Below, piece after piece: positions 22,317 to 32,134 of a DNA stretch of 64,000 nt. The notes below the pieces were generated by a model. That model ran no database searches and was not told the origin of the DNA. It saw nothing but the letters and a program-made list of their open reading frames with translations. Origin of the DNA: Paludibacter sp. (GTDB lineage: Bacteria > Bacteroidota > Bacteroidia > Bacteroidales > Paludibacteraceae); assembly GCA_027364655.1 (NCBI GenBank), contig DAHXOX010000092.1:40155-104154 (forward strand). Direction: 5' to 3'. Numbering within the stretch: position 1 is the stretch's first letter; each line of letters starts with the position of its first letter. Both the position numbers and the translations under genes were made by a program.

Positions 22317-22424
22317 TTTTAATTATTTATAGCTAATTTATAAATAAACTATTCAACTTGATCACTTCTAAAGTTTTGATTCAATCAACGACTCCTGCAT
22401 GATTTTATTAGAAAATAAATTGAT

Positions 22425-22934
22425 TCAATCATCTTGCTCACTTATCTTTACTAAGAGTAATTTGAAGTCATGCTCAAAGTTAGGAGTAAAAATTCCCTGT
22501 CCTATTTGTTGTTGTATTTCGTGCATAGTCCAAAACCGTGCCGTTTCTATTTCTCCGTGATCAATTTCAAACGAACCGTCATAAATCGTATAAAACATAT
22601 TGACCAACTCTTTTTCAACCAACGATTGCCATACATAACGTTGTACAAAAACAGGTTGGTATTCCCGAATGCCTATCTCTTCAAATACTTCACGTTGCAA
22701 TGCTTGCTCCACGGTTTCTCCATAACTCACATGTCCACCCACCGATGTATCCCATTTGCCAGGTTGTGTGTCTTTGTTCATGGCACGCTTTTGCAAAAAT
22801 AGTTCTCCCGCGCTGTTTAACACATGCAAGTGAACTACAGGATGCAACCAAAACGTACCTCCGTGACATTCGCTTCGAGTTGCTTTTCCAATCACATTAC
22901 CTTGTTCATCCACCAAAGGAAATAGTTCTTCCAT
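22425..22934 (-). CDS. NUDIX hydrolase (IDI/YfcD-like)
   Basis: Nudix box GHVSYGETVEQALQREVFEEIGI; FPLVDEQGNVIGKATRSECH. Confidence 0.92.
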   Translation of the reverse strand: MEELFPLVDEQGNVIGKATRSECHGGTFWLHPVVHLHVLNSAGELFLQKRAMNKDTQPGKWDTSVGGHVSYGETVEQALQREVFEEIGIREYQPVFVQRYVWQSLVEKELVNMFYTIYDGSFEIDHGEIETARFWTMHEIQQQIGQGIFTPNFEHDFKLLLVKISEQDD

Positions 22935-22990
22935 AAAAAGAATAAGCTCTTATTTATTATCAATTTGTCTGTCCGGATCACAGAAAATAG

Positions 22991-23201
22991 GAGGATAGCT
23001 GCATTGCGACAACAAAGGTACGACAAAATCCTGCAAAAGTCGGATTGCTATATGAGCTTTTAGGCCATTTAGATGACGAGCAAAAGCGTACATTCCGTAA
23101 AACAAAAGATAACAACCGAAGTCGCTGCCTTTCTGGAGATTCTTGGGCATTATACCCGCGAACCAATACAAAGTAGCATCAAAATCTTATTGAAGCAATA
23201 A
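22991..23201 (+). pseudogene. Frameshifted gene remnant of unknown family
   Basis: Frame 1: EDSCIATTKVRQNPAKVGLLYELLGHLDDEQKRTFRKTKDN...; continues in another frame as TEVAAFLEILGHYTREPIQSSIKILLKQ*; no start codon. Confidence 0.35.
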
Positions 23202-23290
23202 GAACAATTTAATGTCCGTATTTTGAATTTTGATCTCTCCCTAAATCTCTCTCCAAAGTAAGAGACTTATATAAAGAATGTGGAATGAGA

Positions 23291-24499
23291 TTATTTTCTC
23301 AGCAGCATCTGCATAAATTGCATGCTCTCCAATAAGCCATAAGAACCTGCAACTACCGAAAATTCATCGTATTGTTGCACGGAGTCCGGTTGTTGTTCCG
23401 GACGATAAATGACAAAAGGGACAGGAGAGGAAGTATGAGTACGCAGATGACAAGGCGTTGGATGATCGGGTAAAATAGCCATTGTTACAGGTTCGTTCCA
23501 CTGAGACACTTCTTCAAAAATGGGCTTCACTACCCTACTATCTAAATATTCAATGGTTTTCACTTTCAAAGCGATGTCGCCCTCATGTCCGGCTTCGTCG
23601 CTGGCCTCAATATGGAGATAGACAAAATCGTTTGAACGCAACGCTTCAATAGCTGCTTGAGCTTTACCTTCATAATTGGTGTTGTAGAGTCCAGTAGCAC
23701 CTTCCACGTCAATAGGTTGCAGGCCGGCATAAACGCCTATTCCTTTAATTAGATCGACTGCAGAAATCACAGCACCACTTTGTATGCCGTACAATTGGCT
23801 AATGGGTTCCATCTTTGGCCGATAACCTGGAGACCAAAGCCATATACTGTTCGCGGCATCTTTGCCTGCTGCTTTACGTTTTAAATTAACCGGATGAGTT
23901 TCGAGCAACGATTGAGATTTTAACGTTAACTCGTTTAATAACTGTGCTGTTTGATTTGCTTCGGGAGATAACGATTTGATCATCACATCAGCAAAAGGAG
24001 TACCTGGCACATCATGCGGCGGGATACATTCCAACGCTTTTTTCCCTCCTTTCATTTTCAATAAATGACGATAAGAAACTCCGGCAAAAAAATGAATGGT
24101 ATCCGAACCTAAGTTTTCATTTAAGAAATCAATCAATTCAGCTGCTTCTTCAGTGGAAATATGTCCGGCGGAATGATTCTTGATGCGACCGTTTTCGATG
24201 CAAATCAGGTTACACCGCATTGCCATTTCATCATCAGCAATGGGAATGCCCATGCTGGCAGCTTCCAAGGAGCCACGTCCTTCAAAAACTTTTGGAACGT
24301 CATAACCCAACACGGCCATGTTTGCAATTTCACTTCCGGGTAAAAATCCTTTTGGAATGGTATTGAGTAATCCGCTGCTACCTAATGCAGTAATGCGGTC
24401 AATAAATGGTTTGTTAGCTACTTGCAAAGGTGTCTTATTTCCCAATTCGGCAATAGGTTCATCGGCCATTCCGTCACCTAATATGATAATATATTTCAT
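23291..24499 (-). CDS. Cofactor-independent phosphoglycerate mutase, archaeal type (ApgM; often annotated as proposed homoserine kinase in Bacteroidota)
   Basis: IILGDGMADEPIAELGNKTPLQVA, GSEIANMAVLGYD, HIEASDEAGHEGD, ILPDHPTPC. Confidence 0.88.
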   Translation of the reverse strand: MKYIIILGDGMADEPIAELGNKTPLQVANKPFIDRITALGSSGLLNTIPKGFLPGSEIANMAVLGYDVPKVFEGRGSLEAASMGIPIADDEMAMRCNLICIENGRIKNHSAGHISTEEAAELIDFLNENLGSDTIHFFAGVSYRHLLKMKGGKKALECIPPHDVPGTPFADVMIKSLSPEANQTAQLLNELTLKSQSLLETHPVNLKRKAAGKDAANSIWLWSPGYRPKMEPISQLYGIQSGAVISAVDLIKGIGVYAGLQPIDVEGATGLYNTNYEGKAQAAIEALRSNDFVYLHIEASDEAGHEGDIALKVKTIEYLDSRVVKPIFEEVSQWNEPVTMAILPDHPTPCHLRTHTSSPVPFVIYRPEQQPDSVQQYDEFSVVAGSYGLLESMQFMQMLLRK

Positions 24500-24842
24500 G
24501 AAATTGTTTTATTTTTTTCTCTATGGTTTATGGGGAATTTGGTCCGTATATCGAGACTTGTTCCCAAAACTGTTTATTTTAGTTTGGTTGAAAAAATGGC
24601 ATATTCTTCATCAAAAAATATCAGTCAAAAACTTTATGCCACTTTTTTGTGTTATGCTTCAACCTTTGCAAAGATACGGTGTTCTATGAAAAAAAACCAG
24701 AGAAAACCAATGGTTAGACATCTTTTATGTCCTACGATTGAAAGAAGACTATGTGAACATAAACGCATAAATAGTATTTACTTTATTGATTTATAGGAAT
24801 ATAATTCACTAAAACTTTTGATGAAAATCTATTGCATCACCC

Positions 24843-24873
24843 TTTTTGAAATATGTAAAAATGAGTAACTTTG
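24843..24873 (+). promoter_or_regulatory. Bacteroidota-type promoter upstream of the DUF2851 gene
   Basis: TTTTTG ... TAACTTTG (exact TAnnTTTG -7 element), 30 bp before the ATG. Confidence 0.5.
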
Positions 24874-24902
24874 AGATTATTTAATTTCTACATCATAAAC
24901 CC

Positions 24903-26177
24903 ATGAAAGAAGTGCTTCTTCAATATGCTTGGCAGTATAAATTATTTTATATCAATAATTTACAAACAACAAACGGTGAATCAATTGAAATAATTGACGT
25001 TGGACAATTAAATAGCAATGCCGGTCCGGACTTCTTTAATGCAAAAATTAAGATTGGAGATACTCTTTGGGCAGGAAACGTTGAAGTACATATTCGTGCT
25101 TCCGATTGGTTTCTTCATCATCATGATCAAAATAGCAACTATCAATCTGTTATTTTGCATGTTATCAACCAAAATGATGGATCAGTAAAAAGACCAGATG
25201 GAGAGGAGATACCTCAACTCATTCTTCCCTATTTTTCTGATTTGGAAGAAAAGTATGAGCAACTATTGCAAAAAAACACGTTCGTTGCATGTAGCCTTGT
25301 ATTAGATAAAGTTGCACCCATTGCATTGCATAGTTGGCTAAATGCTTTAATGATAGAACGATTGGAACAGAAAGCGACTCAGATGGAGCAGGTTTTGAAT
25401 TTCACGCAGCACCATTGGGAAGAGAGTTTTTACATTCTTTTGGCTCGAAATTTTGGATTGAATCTGAATGGAGAACCTTTTGAACAACTTGCTAAATCAC
25501 TGCCAAACAATTTACTGGCAAAGCACAAAAACAATCTTTTTCAAATAGAAGCATTATTGTTTGGTCAGTCAGGATTATTGGATGAGATTTTTGAAACGAA
25601 TGACGAATATGTTCAACGACTGCAAAATGAAGCGCTTTTTCTTCGCAAAAAATACACGTTGACACCTATGAATGGTCAATTATGGAAAATGCTACGTTTG
25701 CGACCCATTAATTTCCCAACGGTACGAATCGCCCAGTTAGCTGCCTTGATTCATCAATCATCAAAACTTTTTTCAAAAATCGTAGAAAATCAGGATATTA
25801 ACTATCTTATTTCATTATTTCGATGTGAACCGTCACTCTATTGGAAAACACACTATTCATTTCATCAATCTTCGAGATCATCAAACAAAGCAATTGGTGA
25901 CAGGACTATACAACTTCTAATTATCAATACGTTAGTCCCTTATATTTTTTTATATGGCAAATACAAAGCCCTACCCAAACTACAAGAAAACGCGTTAGAA
26001 CTTTTGGAAAAACTTCCTTCGGAGCAAAATCATGTGATCGAAAACTGGGCGATATTAAACATCGTAGCGCATTCAGCATTCGAGTCGCAAGCACTGCTCC
26101 ATTTAAAAAAGAATTATTGCGATGCAAAAAAATGTCTGCAATGTCGTATTGGCCATATTGCTCTCACGATCAATTAA
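24903..26177 (+). CDS. DUF2851 family protein
   Basis: LQYAWQYKLF...GQLNSNAGPDFFNAKIKIGDTLWAGNVEVHIRASDW and C-terminal CDAKKCLQCRIG. Confidence 0.9.
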   Translation: MKEVLLQYAWQYKLFYINNLQTTNGESIEIIDVGQLNSNAGPDFFNAKIKIGDTLWAGNVEVHIRASDWFLHHHDQNSNYQSVILHVINQNDGSVKRPDGEEIPQLILPYFSDLEEKYEQLLQKNTFVACSLVLDKVAPIALHSWLNALMIERLEQKATQMEQVLNFTQHHWEESFYILLARNFGLNLNGEPFEQLAKSLPNNLLAKHKNNLFQIEALLFGQSGLLDEIFETNDEYVQRLQNEALFLRKKYTLTPMNGQLWKMLRLRPINFPTVRIAQLAALIHQSSKLFSKIVENQDINYLISLFRCEPSLYWKTHYSFHQSSRSSNKAIGDRTIQLLIINTLVPYIFLYGKYKALPKLQENALELLEKLPSEQNHVIENWAILNIVAHSAFESQALLHLKKNYCDAKKCLQCRIGHIALTIN

Positions 26178-26312
26178 AAAGAACATAATTTCAACTCGAT
26201 CGAAAAATAAACAAGACACGATATTAAACCTTTTAATAAAGCAATTGTCTCATTAATAAATGCAATTCCTGATTTGATGTCCATTTTTATTTTCTTGGTT
26301 AATTTGCAGATT

Positions 26313-29129
26313 ATGAAAAAACAGCTATCCTTTATTTTATTTTGCTTACTCTCAGGCTTTATTTCCGGACAAACGCTAAGTGTTAAAGGGCATGTTGAAG
26401 ACTCTAAACATCACCCTTTGCCAGGTGCAACGGTTTATTTATCTTTGAAAAATACTCCAAATCAACACAAAGGCAATGTGACAGGCAATGATGGTTCATT
26501 CACAATCACCGGATTGTATGTTGGAACCTATATTATGCAAGTTTCTTTTGTGGGATTTAGCACGATTTCGGAAACGGTAAAAATTACTCAAAATGGACAA
26601 GATCTTGGGACCATTATTTTACACGAAAAATCAGTAGCATTAAACGAAGTAACCGCCGTTGGACGTTTAAGTAGAGCTGTACAAGTTTCGGATACAATGA
26701 GTTACAATGCTGATGCTTTTAAAACCATTCAAGGAGCCAGTGCTGAAACATTGATATCTAAAATGCCAGGTATTGTGGTAGATAACCAAGGTAATATTCA
26801 GGCACAAGGAGAAACGGTTAAAAATGTGTTAGTTGATGGAAAACCATTTTTTAATGGCGATCCAACATTAGCACTGAAAAATCTGCCGGCAGATATTGTT
26901 CAAAATATTGAAGTATTCGACAAACAAAGCGATCAGGCTGCATTTACAGGTTTTGATGACGGAAATTCAATAAAAACCATTAATGTAGTTACACGTCGTA
27001 AAATGCAAATAGGAGTTTTTGGAAAGATTATAGATGGCATTGGAGAAGATCATTCACATGATGTTGATTATCAAAGCTCAGCATCTGTTAATATTTTTGA
27101 TGGCAATCGACGCATCACCCTGTTAGGTATGTCCAACAACATTAACCAACAGAACTTCTCACAATTAGATCTTGCCAATGTGATGGGTGGCGGCGGCGGT
27201 ACAACCAAAACTAACGCAGGAGGTTTTAACTACACCGATAATTGGGGGTCAAAAATCACTGTGACAAGCGGCTATTTTTTCAATATGACCGATAATTTGA
27301 GAAATCAAACGGTGGCACGTACTTATTTTGATGCGGCAGATGCCGGAAGAACGTATAATGAAATAGATCACGCCAACTCAACAAATTACAATCATCGGTT
27401 TAATATGAAATTGGATTATAGACCTGATGCAAATAACTGGCTTACGTTCACTCCGTCTTTAAGTTTTCAACGGAATATCAACAGTAGCACGATGTTTGGT
27501 CAAACCTTTTTAAATGGTGCTCTAAACAATCAAACATCAAATCAAAGCAATAATGCAACAACTGCCAGTAATATTTCACTATCGTTGCTCTATCGTCACC
27601 GTTTTAGTAAACCCGGCAGAACCATTTCAGCGTATGCCAATTATGGTTCAAACACCAATCATCAAGATGGTTATTATGAAGCACACAGTTTCTTCAATTC
27701 CCAAATTGATACAACCAATTCGTATCAAACGCTGCTAAACAATTCGAATGGGTACAACTGGGGAACCAGCTTGATTTATACTGAGCCTGTCAGTACACAT
27801 GGGATGTTACAAGCCTCATATCGTGTAAATTATAATCATCGGAACATTGATCAACGCGATTATCAATATTTTACGCAACAACTTGATACAACGCTGTCAA
27901 ATGTTTACAACAGCGATTATTTGACACAAAGCGGAGGAATCGGATATCGCTATCGGAACATTAATGGGTTAATGATGATGGCTAACCTGAATTTGCAACA
28001 TGCCACTTTGCAAGGCGATGAAATGTTTCCATTGCCTCTCAATACTCATTTTGCTTATACCAGCTTATTGCCGATGGTTATGTTAAATTATAAGATAAGC
28101 CCTATTAGTTCGGTACACTTTATGCTTCGTTCATCAACATCGGCGCCATCTATTCAACAATTAGAAAATGTAGTTAATAATAGGAATCCATTGATGGTGA
28201 CAGGCGGTAATCCCAGTTTAAGCCAACAAACCTCCAACCGTGCATTACTACGATACACGCTAACGCCAACCAGTGGGCAAACACTGATCATCATGTTAAG
28301 TGCAGGAAATACCAGCAACTACATCGGAAATTCAACATTTATAGCTCAACGGGATTCGTTACTTCAGGGCGGTGTCTTGTTGAACAAAGGAGCTCGATAC
28401 AGCTATCCTGTGAATCTATCGGGCAATTGGAGCGGAAGTTCCTTAGTAACGTATGGATTTCCGGTAGAATTTTTAAAAAGTAATTTGAACCTCTCCACCA
28501 TGCTTACCTACAACAGGCTCCCTTCAATTTATAACGGAATTACAGAAGTTACTAATAATTATGTGGTTATGCCCAAGGCAATCTTGGGAAGCAACATAAG
28601 CGATAAATTAGACTTTACGCTAAGTTATGGAGCTTCTTTCAACATGGCGCGTAATCAAATGTTTCCAAATCAAAACAGTACATATTTGAATCAAACCGCG
28701 CAATTCAAATTTGACTGGATATTATGGGATAATTTTACGTTTGAAAATGTGTTAACTTATCAAGGTAATTCAGGCATGTCTAACGGATACAATCAAAACT
28801 ACCTTTTGTGGAATACTTCTGTAGGGAAGAAAATTTTTAATAATCAACGAGGTGAGATAAAATTGCAAGCCTACGATTTATTGCATCAAAACAAATCGTT
28901 GACACAGAATGTATACGACACATACTATCAAGATGTTTCCTCCAATGTAATGCAACCCTATGTGATGCTAACTTTCACTTACGATTTACGTAACTTCAAG
29001 GGATCGCAATACCAAAAACAACAACAAACAGAACGCCATCACTGGAACGGTGTTCGGGGTGGACATCCTCCAGGGGGTATACCAATGGAACCTGGTGGTG
29101 GCGGATATCGGCATCCACCAATGGACTAA
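26313..29129 (+). CDS. Outer membrane beta-barrel protein with N-terminal carboxypeptidase-regulatory-like domain (TonB-receptor-like; track ORF begins at 26274)
   Basis: Signal peptide; VKGHVEDSKHHPLPGATVYLSLKN...GTYIMQVSFVGFST; plug-like MPGIVVDNQGNIQAQGETVKNVLVDGKPFF; long barrel. Confidence 0.87.
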   Translation: MKKQLSFILFCLLSGFISGQTLSVKGHVEDSKHHPLPGATVYLSLKNTPNQHKGNVTGNDGSFTITGLYVGTYIMQVSFVGFSTISETVKITQNGQDLGTIILHEKSVALNEVTAVGRLSRAVQVSDTMSYNADAFKTIQGASAETLISKMPGIVVDNQGNIQAQGETVKNVLVDGKPFFNGDPTLALKNLPADIVQNIEVFDKQSDQAAFTGFDDGNSIKTINVVTRRKMQIGVFGKIIDGIGEDHSHDVDYQSSASVNIFDGNRRITLLGMSNNINQQNFSQLDLANVMGGGGGTTKTNAGGFNYTDNWGSKITVTSGYFFNMTDNLRNQTVARTYFDAADAGRTYNEIDHANSTNYNHRFNMKLDYRPDANNWLTFTPSLSFQRNINSSTMFGQTFLNGALNNQTSNQSNNATTASNISLSLLYRHRFSKPGRTISAYANYGSNTNHQDGYYEAHSFFNSQIDTTNSYQTLLNNSNGYNWGTSLIYTEPVSTHGMLQASYRVNYNHRNIDQRDYQYFTQQLDTTLSNVYNSDYLTQSGGIGYRYRNINGLMMMANLNLQHATLQGDEMFPLPLNTHFAYTSLLPMVMLNYKISPISSVHFMLRSSTSAPSIQQLENVVNNRNPLMVTGGNPSLSQQTSNRALLRYTLTPTSGQTLIIMLSAGNTSNYIGNSTFIAQRDSLLQGGVLLNKGARYSYPVNLSGNWSGSSLVTYGFPVEFLKSNLNLSTMLTYNRLPSIYNGITEVTNNYVVMPKAILGSNISDKLDFTLSYGASFNMARNQMFPNQNSTYLNQTAQFKFDWILWDNFTFENVLTYQGNSGMSNGYNQNYLLWNTSVGKKIFNNQRGEIKLQAYDLLHQNKSLTQNVYDTYYQDVSSNVMQPYVMLTFTYDLRNFKGSQYQKQQQTERHHWNGVRGGHPPGGIPMEPGGGGYRHPPMD

Positions 29130-29140
29130 TAAACTGATTA

Positions 29141-29683
29141 TCAATAAGCATTGTAAGAGAGAATCTCAGAAAGAGGTTTTCTCTTTTTTGTGCGATGAGG
29201 TTGAGCCGAATACCCAAGTAAAATGATCATCAGAACCCGTTTTGAAGAAGGAATATGAAGAACCTTTTGAATTTTTTGTTCATCAAACCAACCAATCACA
29301 CATGACCCCAATCCCTCGTCAGTTGCTGCTAAAATGATATGAGCCGCTAAAATACCTAAATCAAGATGCGGATAATGTTTATGCTGCGTCCAACTACCAA
29401 ACGAAGAAAGAAGATTCGCTCTTTCTTCGACAATAACCAATTGAATGGGAGCTTGTTTTGTAAAATGATTTACACCAACTACTCGATTGGAAGTTGCATC
29501 GGCAATGACATTTCGCACTTCCGGTTCATTCACTACAATAATTTTCCATGGTTGTGCATTGCAAGCAGAAGGCGATAATCGGGCAGTTTCAAAAATACGC
29601 TCAAGCTTTTCTTTTTCAACAGGTTGGTCGATATATGCACGATCACTTTGGCGTTCAGCTACAAGATCATAGAAACGCTTCAT
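29141..29683 (-). CDS. Nitroreductase family protein
   Basis: ERQSDRAYIDQPVEKEKLERIFETARLSPSACNAQPWKIIVV; LGSCVIGWF; ILLGYSAQPHRTKKRKPLSEI. Confidence 0.93.
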   Translation of the reverse strand: MKRFYDLVAERQSDRAYIDQPVEKEKLERIFETARLSPSACNAQPWKIIVVNEPEVRNVIADATSNRVVGVNHFTKQAPIQLVIVEERANLLSSFGSWTQHKHYPHLDLGILAAHIILAATDEGLGSCVIGWFDEQKIQKVLHIPSSKRVLMIILLGYSAQPHRTKKRKPLSEILSYNAY

Positions 29684-29692
29684 ATTGGGGAG

Positions 29693-30295
29693 TTATTTAA
29701 CCATGATTTTGAATACAATTTTGCGAACTAAACTTTTTTCTCCAAATTGAATATTCGTGAAATGCGCTTGACTTGGAAAAAAGACAAAAAAGTATTGTGG
29801 AGTAGCTACATAATATGGAAAAATAGGTAACGAATAATGTCCGACATCTTTTGTTGGGTCATAAGGTTCAACTACTTTAGCATCGGACAATTTACCACTT
29901 CCCATTAATTCTCTTCCGGAAACAACATACTGAAAATCGATATATTTGCGATGAGCTTCTAATAGTTGTTTACCTGGGTCATGAGTTGTATATTCTTGCA
30001 CGTTCACAAATACTTTATCACTCAATACTTTTCTTCCCAAAGGCAAAGTGCTCAAATTATTATGAGTAAGGAATTGACACACAGCTTTCCACCGATTGGG
30101 ATGTAGCTTTATGTGCTGATAAAGCAATGGTGCATTTACTGAAGGTGCAGGAATGGCAGCAACTCCCTCTTTTGCAAAGTAATTTTTCACCCAAACATTG
30201 GCCTGTTGTTCAGTTAACTCTGACTTTATTTTTTGCTGCTGAGCCACAACATTCATGCCAAACAAGCAAATCAACAAAAGTGATACGTATCTCAT
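29693..30295 (-). CDS. YhcH/YjgK/YiaL family protein with signal peptide
   Basis: VFVNVQEYTTHDPGKQLLEAHRKYIDFQYVVSGRELM; predicted signal peptide MRYVSLLLICLFGMNVVAQ. Confidence 0.82.
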   Translation of the reverse strand: MRYVSLLLICLFGMNVVAQQQKIKSELTEQQANVWVKNYFAKEGVAAIPAPSVNAPLLYQHIKLHPNRWKAVCQFLTHNNLSTLPLGRKVLSDKVFVNVQEYTTHDPGKQLLEAHRKYIDFQYVVSGRELMGSGKLSDAKVVEPYDPTKDVGHYSLPIFPYYVATPQYFFVFFPSQAHFTNIQFGEKSLVRKIVFKIMVK

Positions 30296-30319
30296 TACAA
30301 TTAAATGAATGTTAGTTTT

Positions 30320-31660
30320 TTATACTCCAATACCTTCATAATTGAAACCAACCTCCATGACTTCTTTCTTATCATAAATATTTCGACCATCCAAAATGAC
30401 AGGATGTTTCATTAATTTTTTGATTATTTGCCAGTTAGGCATTCTAAATTCTTTCCATTCTGTCACCAACATCAAAGCATCGGCATCATTGACTGCATCA
30501 TAAATATCGGTTGAGAAATAAATCAATTGTTGCTGATCATCATTCAATTCCCGATTGATCGTCAATTGTGCTTTTTCAATGGCAATAGGATCGAAAACTT
30601 TTACATGACAACCGGCATCCACAAGTTTACGAATTAACACCAAAGCAGGAGCTTCACGCACATCATCAGTATTAGGCTTAAAAGAAAGTCCCCAAATAGC
30701 AACTACTTTTTCATCTAATTTCCCTCCATCAAAAGATGCTACAAATTTATCAAATAAAATAGATTTCTGTCGTTCATTGACTCCATCAACCGATTGTAAT
30801 ATATCCATTGAACATCCATGCTTATGAGCAGTCTGAATCAATGCACGAACATCTTTCGGGAAACAGGATCCACCATAACCAATACCCGAATAAAGAAACT
30901 TTGTACCAATACGACTATCTGTACTAATACCTTTTCGCACCATATTAACGTCAGCACCAACTTTCTCGCACAAATTTGCAATTTCATTCATAAAACTTAT
31001 TCGCGTAGCTAACATGGCATTAGCTGCATATTTTGTCAATTCTGCTGAAGGAACATCCATGAAAATGACACGAAAATTATTCAATAAAAATGGTCGGTAC
31101 AATTGCGTCATCAACTTTTGCGCTTGTTCCGTTTCAATTCCAACAACTACTCTATCGGGACTCATAAAATCACTAATGGCATCTCCTTCTTTGAGAAATT
31201 CAGGATTAGATGCAACGTCAAAAGAAATATTTACACCGCGTTTATCCAATTCTTCTTGAATTATAGCCTTAACCTTTTGAGCCGTACCAACTGGAACCGT
31301 ACTTTTGGTAACTACTAAAACATAGTGAGACAAGTGCTTTCCGATAGTTTGAGCTACTTCAAAAACATAACGCATGTCAGCGCTTCCGTCTTCACCCGGC
31401 GGTGTCCCAACAGCGCTAAAAACCACTTCTACATTGTCTAATACCGAAAGTAAAGAAGTTGTGAAATGAAGGCGATTTGCTTTCATATTTCGAGCAACCA
31501 TTTCTTCAAGCCCTGGCTCAAAAATGGGAATTACTCCTTTCTTTAATTGTTCAATTTTTGTTTCATCAATATCAACACACGTTACTTGCACGCCCATTTC
31601 AGCAAAACAAGCACCAGTGACAAGTCCTACATAGCCAGTTCCAATGATTGCAATATTCAT
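30320..31660 (-). CDS. ugd: UDP-glucose/GDP-mannose dehydrogenase family protein (UDP-glucose 6-dehydrogenase)
   Basis: IAIIGTGYVGLVTGACFAEMG, GYGGSCFPKDVRAL, GLSFKPNTDDVREAPAL. Confidence 0.94.
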   Translation of the reverse strand: MNIAIIGTGYVGLVTGACFAEMGVQVTCVDIDETKIEQLKKGVIPIFEPGLEEMVARNMKANRLHFTTSLLSVLDNVEVVFSAVGTPPGEDGSADMRYVFEVAQTIGKHLSHYVLVVTKSTVPVGTAQKVKAIIQEELDKRGVNISFDVASNPEFLKEGDAISDFMSPDRVVVGIETEQAQKLMTQLYRPFLLNNFRVIFMDVPSAELTKYAANAMLATRISFMNEIANLCEKVGADVNMVRKGISTDSRIGTKFLYSGIGYGGSCFPKDVRALIQTAHKHGCSMDILQSVDGVNERQKSILFDKFVASFDGGKLDEKVVAIWGLSFKPNTDDVREAPALVLIRKLVDAGCHVKVFDPIAIEKAQLTINRELNDDQQQLIYFSTDIYDAVNDADALMLVTEWKEFRMPNWQIIKKLMKHPVILDGRNIYDKKEVMEVGFNYEGIGV

Positions 31661-31672
31661 GTTTTAAACTTT

Positions 31673-31709
31673 ATTTATATGTTTTCTTTAGATGGGTTTC
31701 TTTTTTATA
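31673..31709. repeat. 37-bp direct repeat, copy 1
   Basis: ATTTATATGTTTTCTTTAGATGGGTTTCTTTTTTATA, identical to 32041-32077. Confidence 0.95.
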
Positions 31710-31744
31710 CTCGACAAGGGATTATTTTGCTATATGATTTTCGA

Positions 31745-32134
31745 TTACTCCTCATAATAATCCTTGGTATAGTCTTTTCCTGCTTTCTTTCTCCCGTAAT
31801 AACCATATCCATAACGATGATAACCATAATGATAACCATATCCTGATTTTGAAGTATCTAAATCATTTAATACTATGCCGATATGATATATCCCGTCCAT
31901 TTTTAATTGTCGAATGACAGTTTTAAAGAACTTCTTATCTGTTTTTTTACTTCGTGCCAAATAAATCACCGTATCAGCTATCGACATAAGTGGGTACGCA
32001 TCAGCAACGATTCCAACAGGACTTGTGTCGATGATAATATATTTATATGTTTTCTTTAGATGGGTTTCTTTTTTATAATCACCAAGATCATATTTTGCAA
32101 TAACCAGAAAATAGGATATTCGATTACTCCTCAT
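31745..32134 (-). CDS. Duplicated C-terminal fragment of the Wzc-like kinase (Walker B plus Tyr-rich tail), possibly translated from an ATG overlapping the parent stop codon
   Basis: MRSNRISYFLVIAKYDLGDYKKETHLKKTYKYIIIDTSPVG...GYGYHYGYHRYGYGYYGRKKAGKDYTKDYYEE; the last 101 aa differ from the parent at 2 positions. Track ORF extends to 32218. Confidence 0.5.
   Translation of the reverse strand: MRSNRISYFLVIAKYDLGDYKKETHLKKTYKYIIIDTSPVGIVADAYPLMSIADTVIYLARSKKTDKKFFKTVIRQLKMDGIYHIGIVLNDLDTSKSGYGYHYGYHRYGYGYYGRKKAGKDYTKDYYEE
32041..32077. repeat. 37-bp direct repeat, copy 2
   Basis: Identical to 31673-31709; part of the ~370-380 bp tandem duplication unit. Confidence 0.95.
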
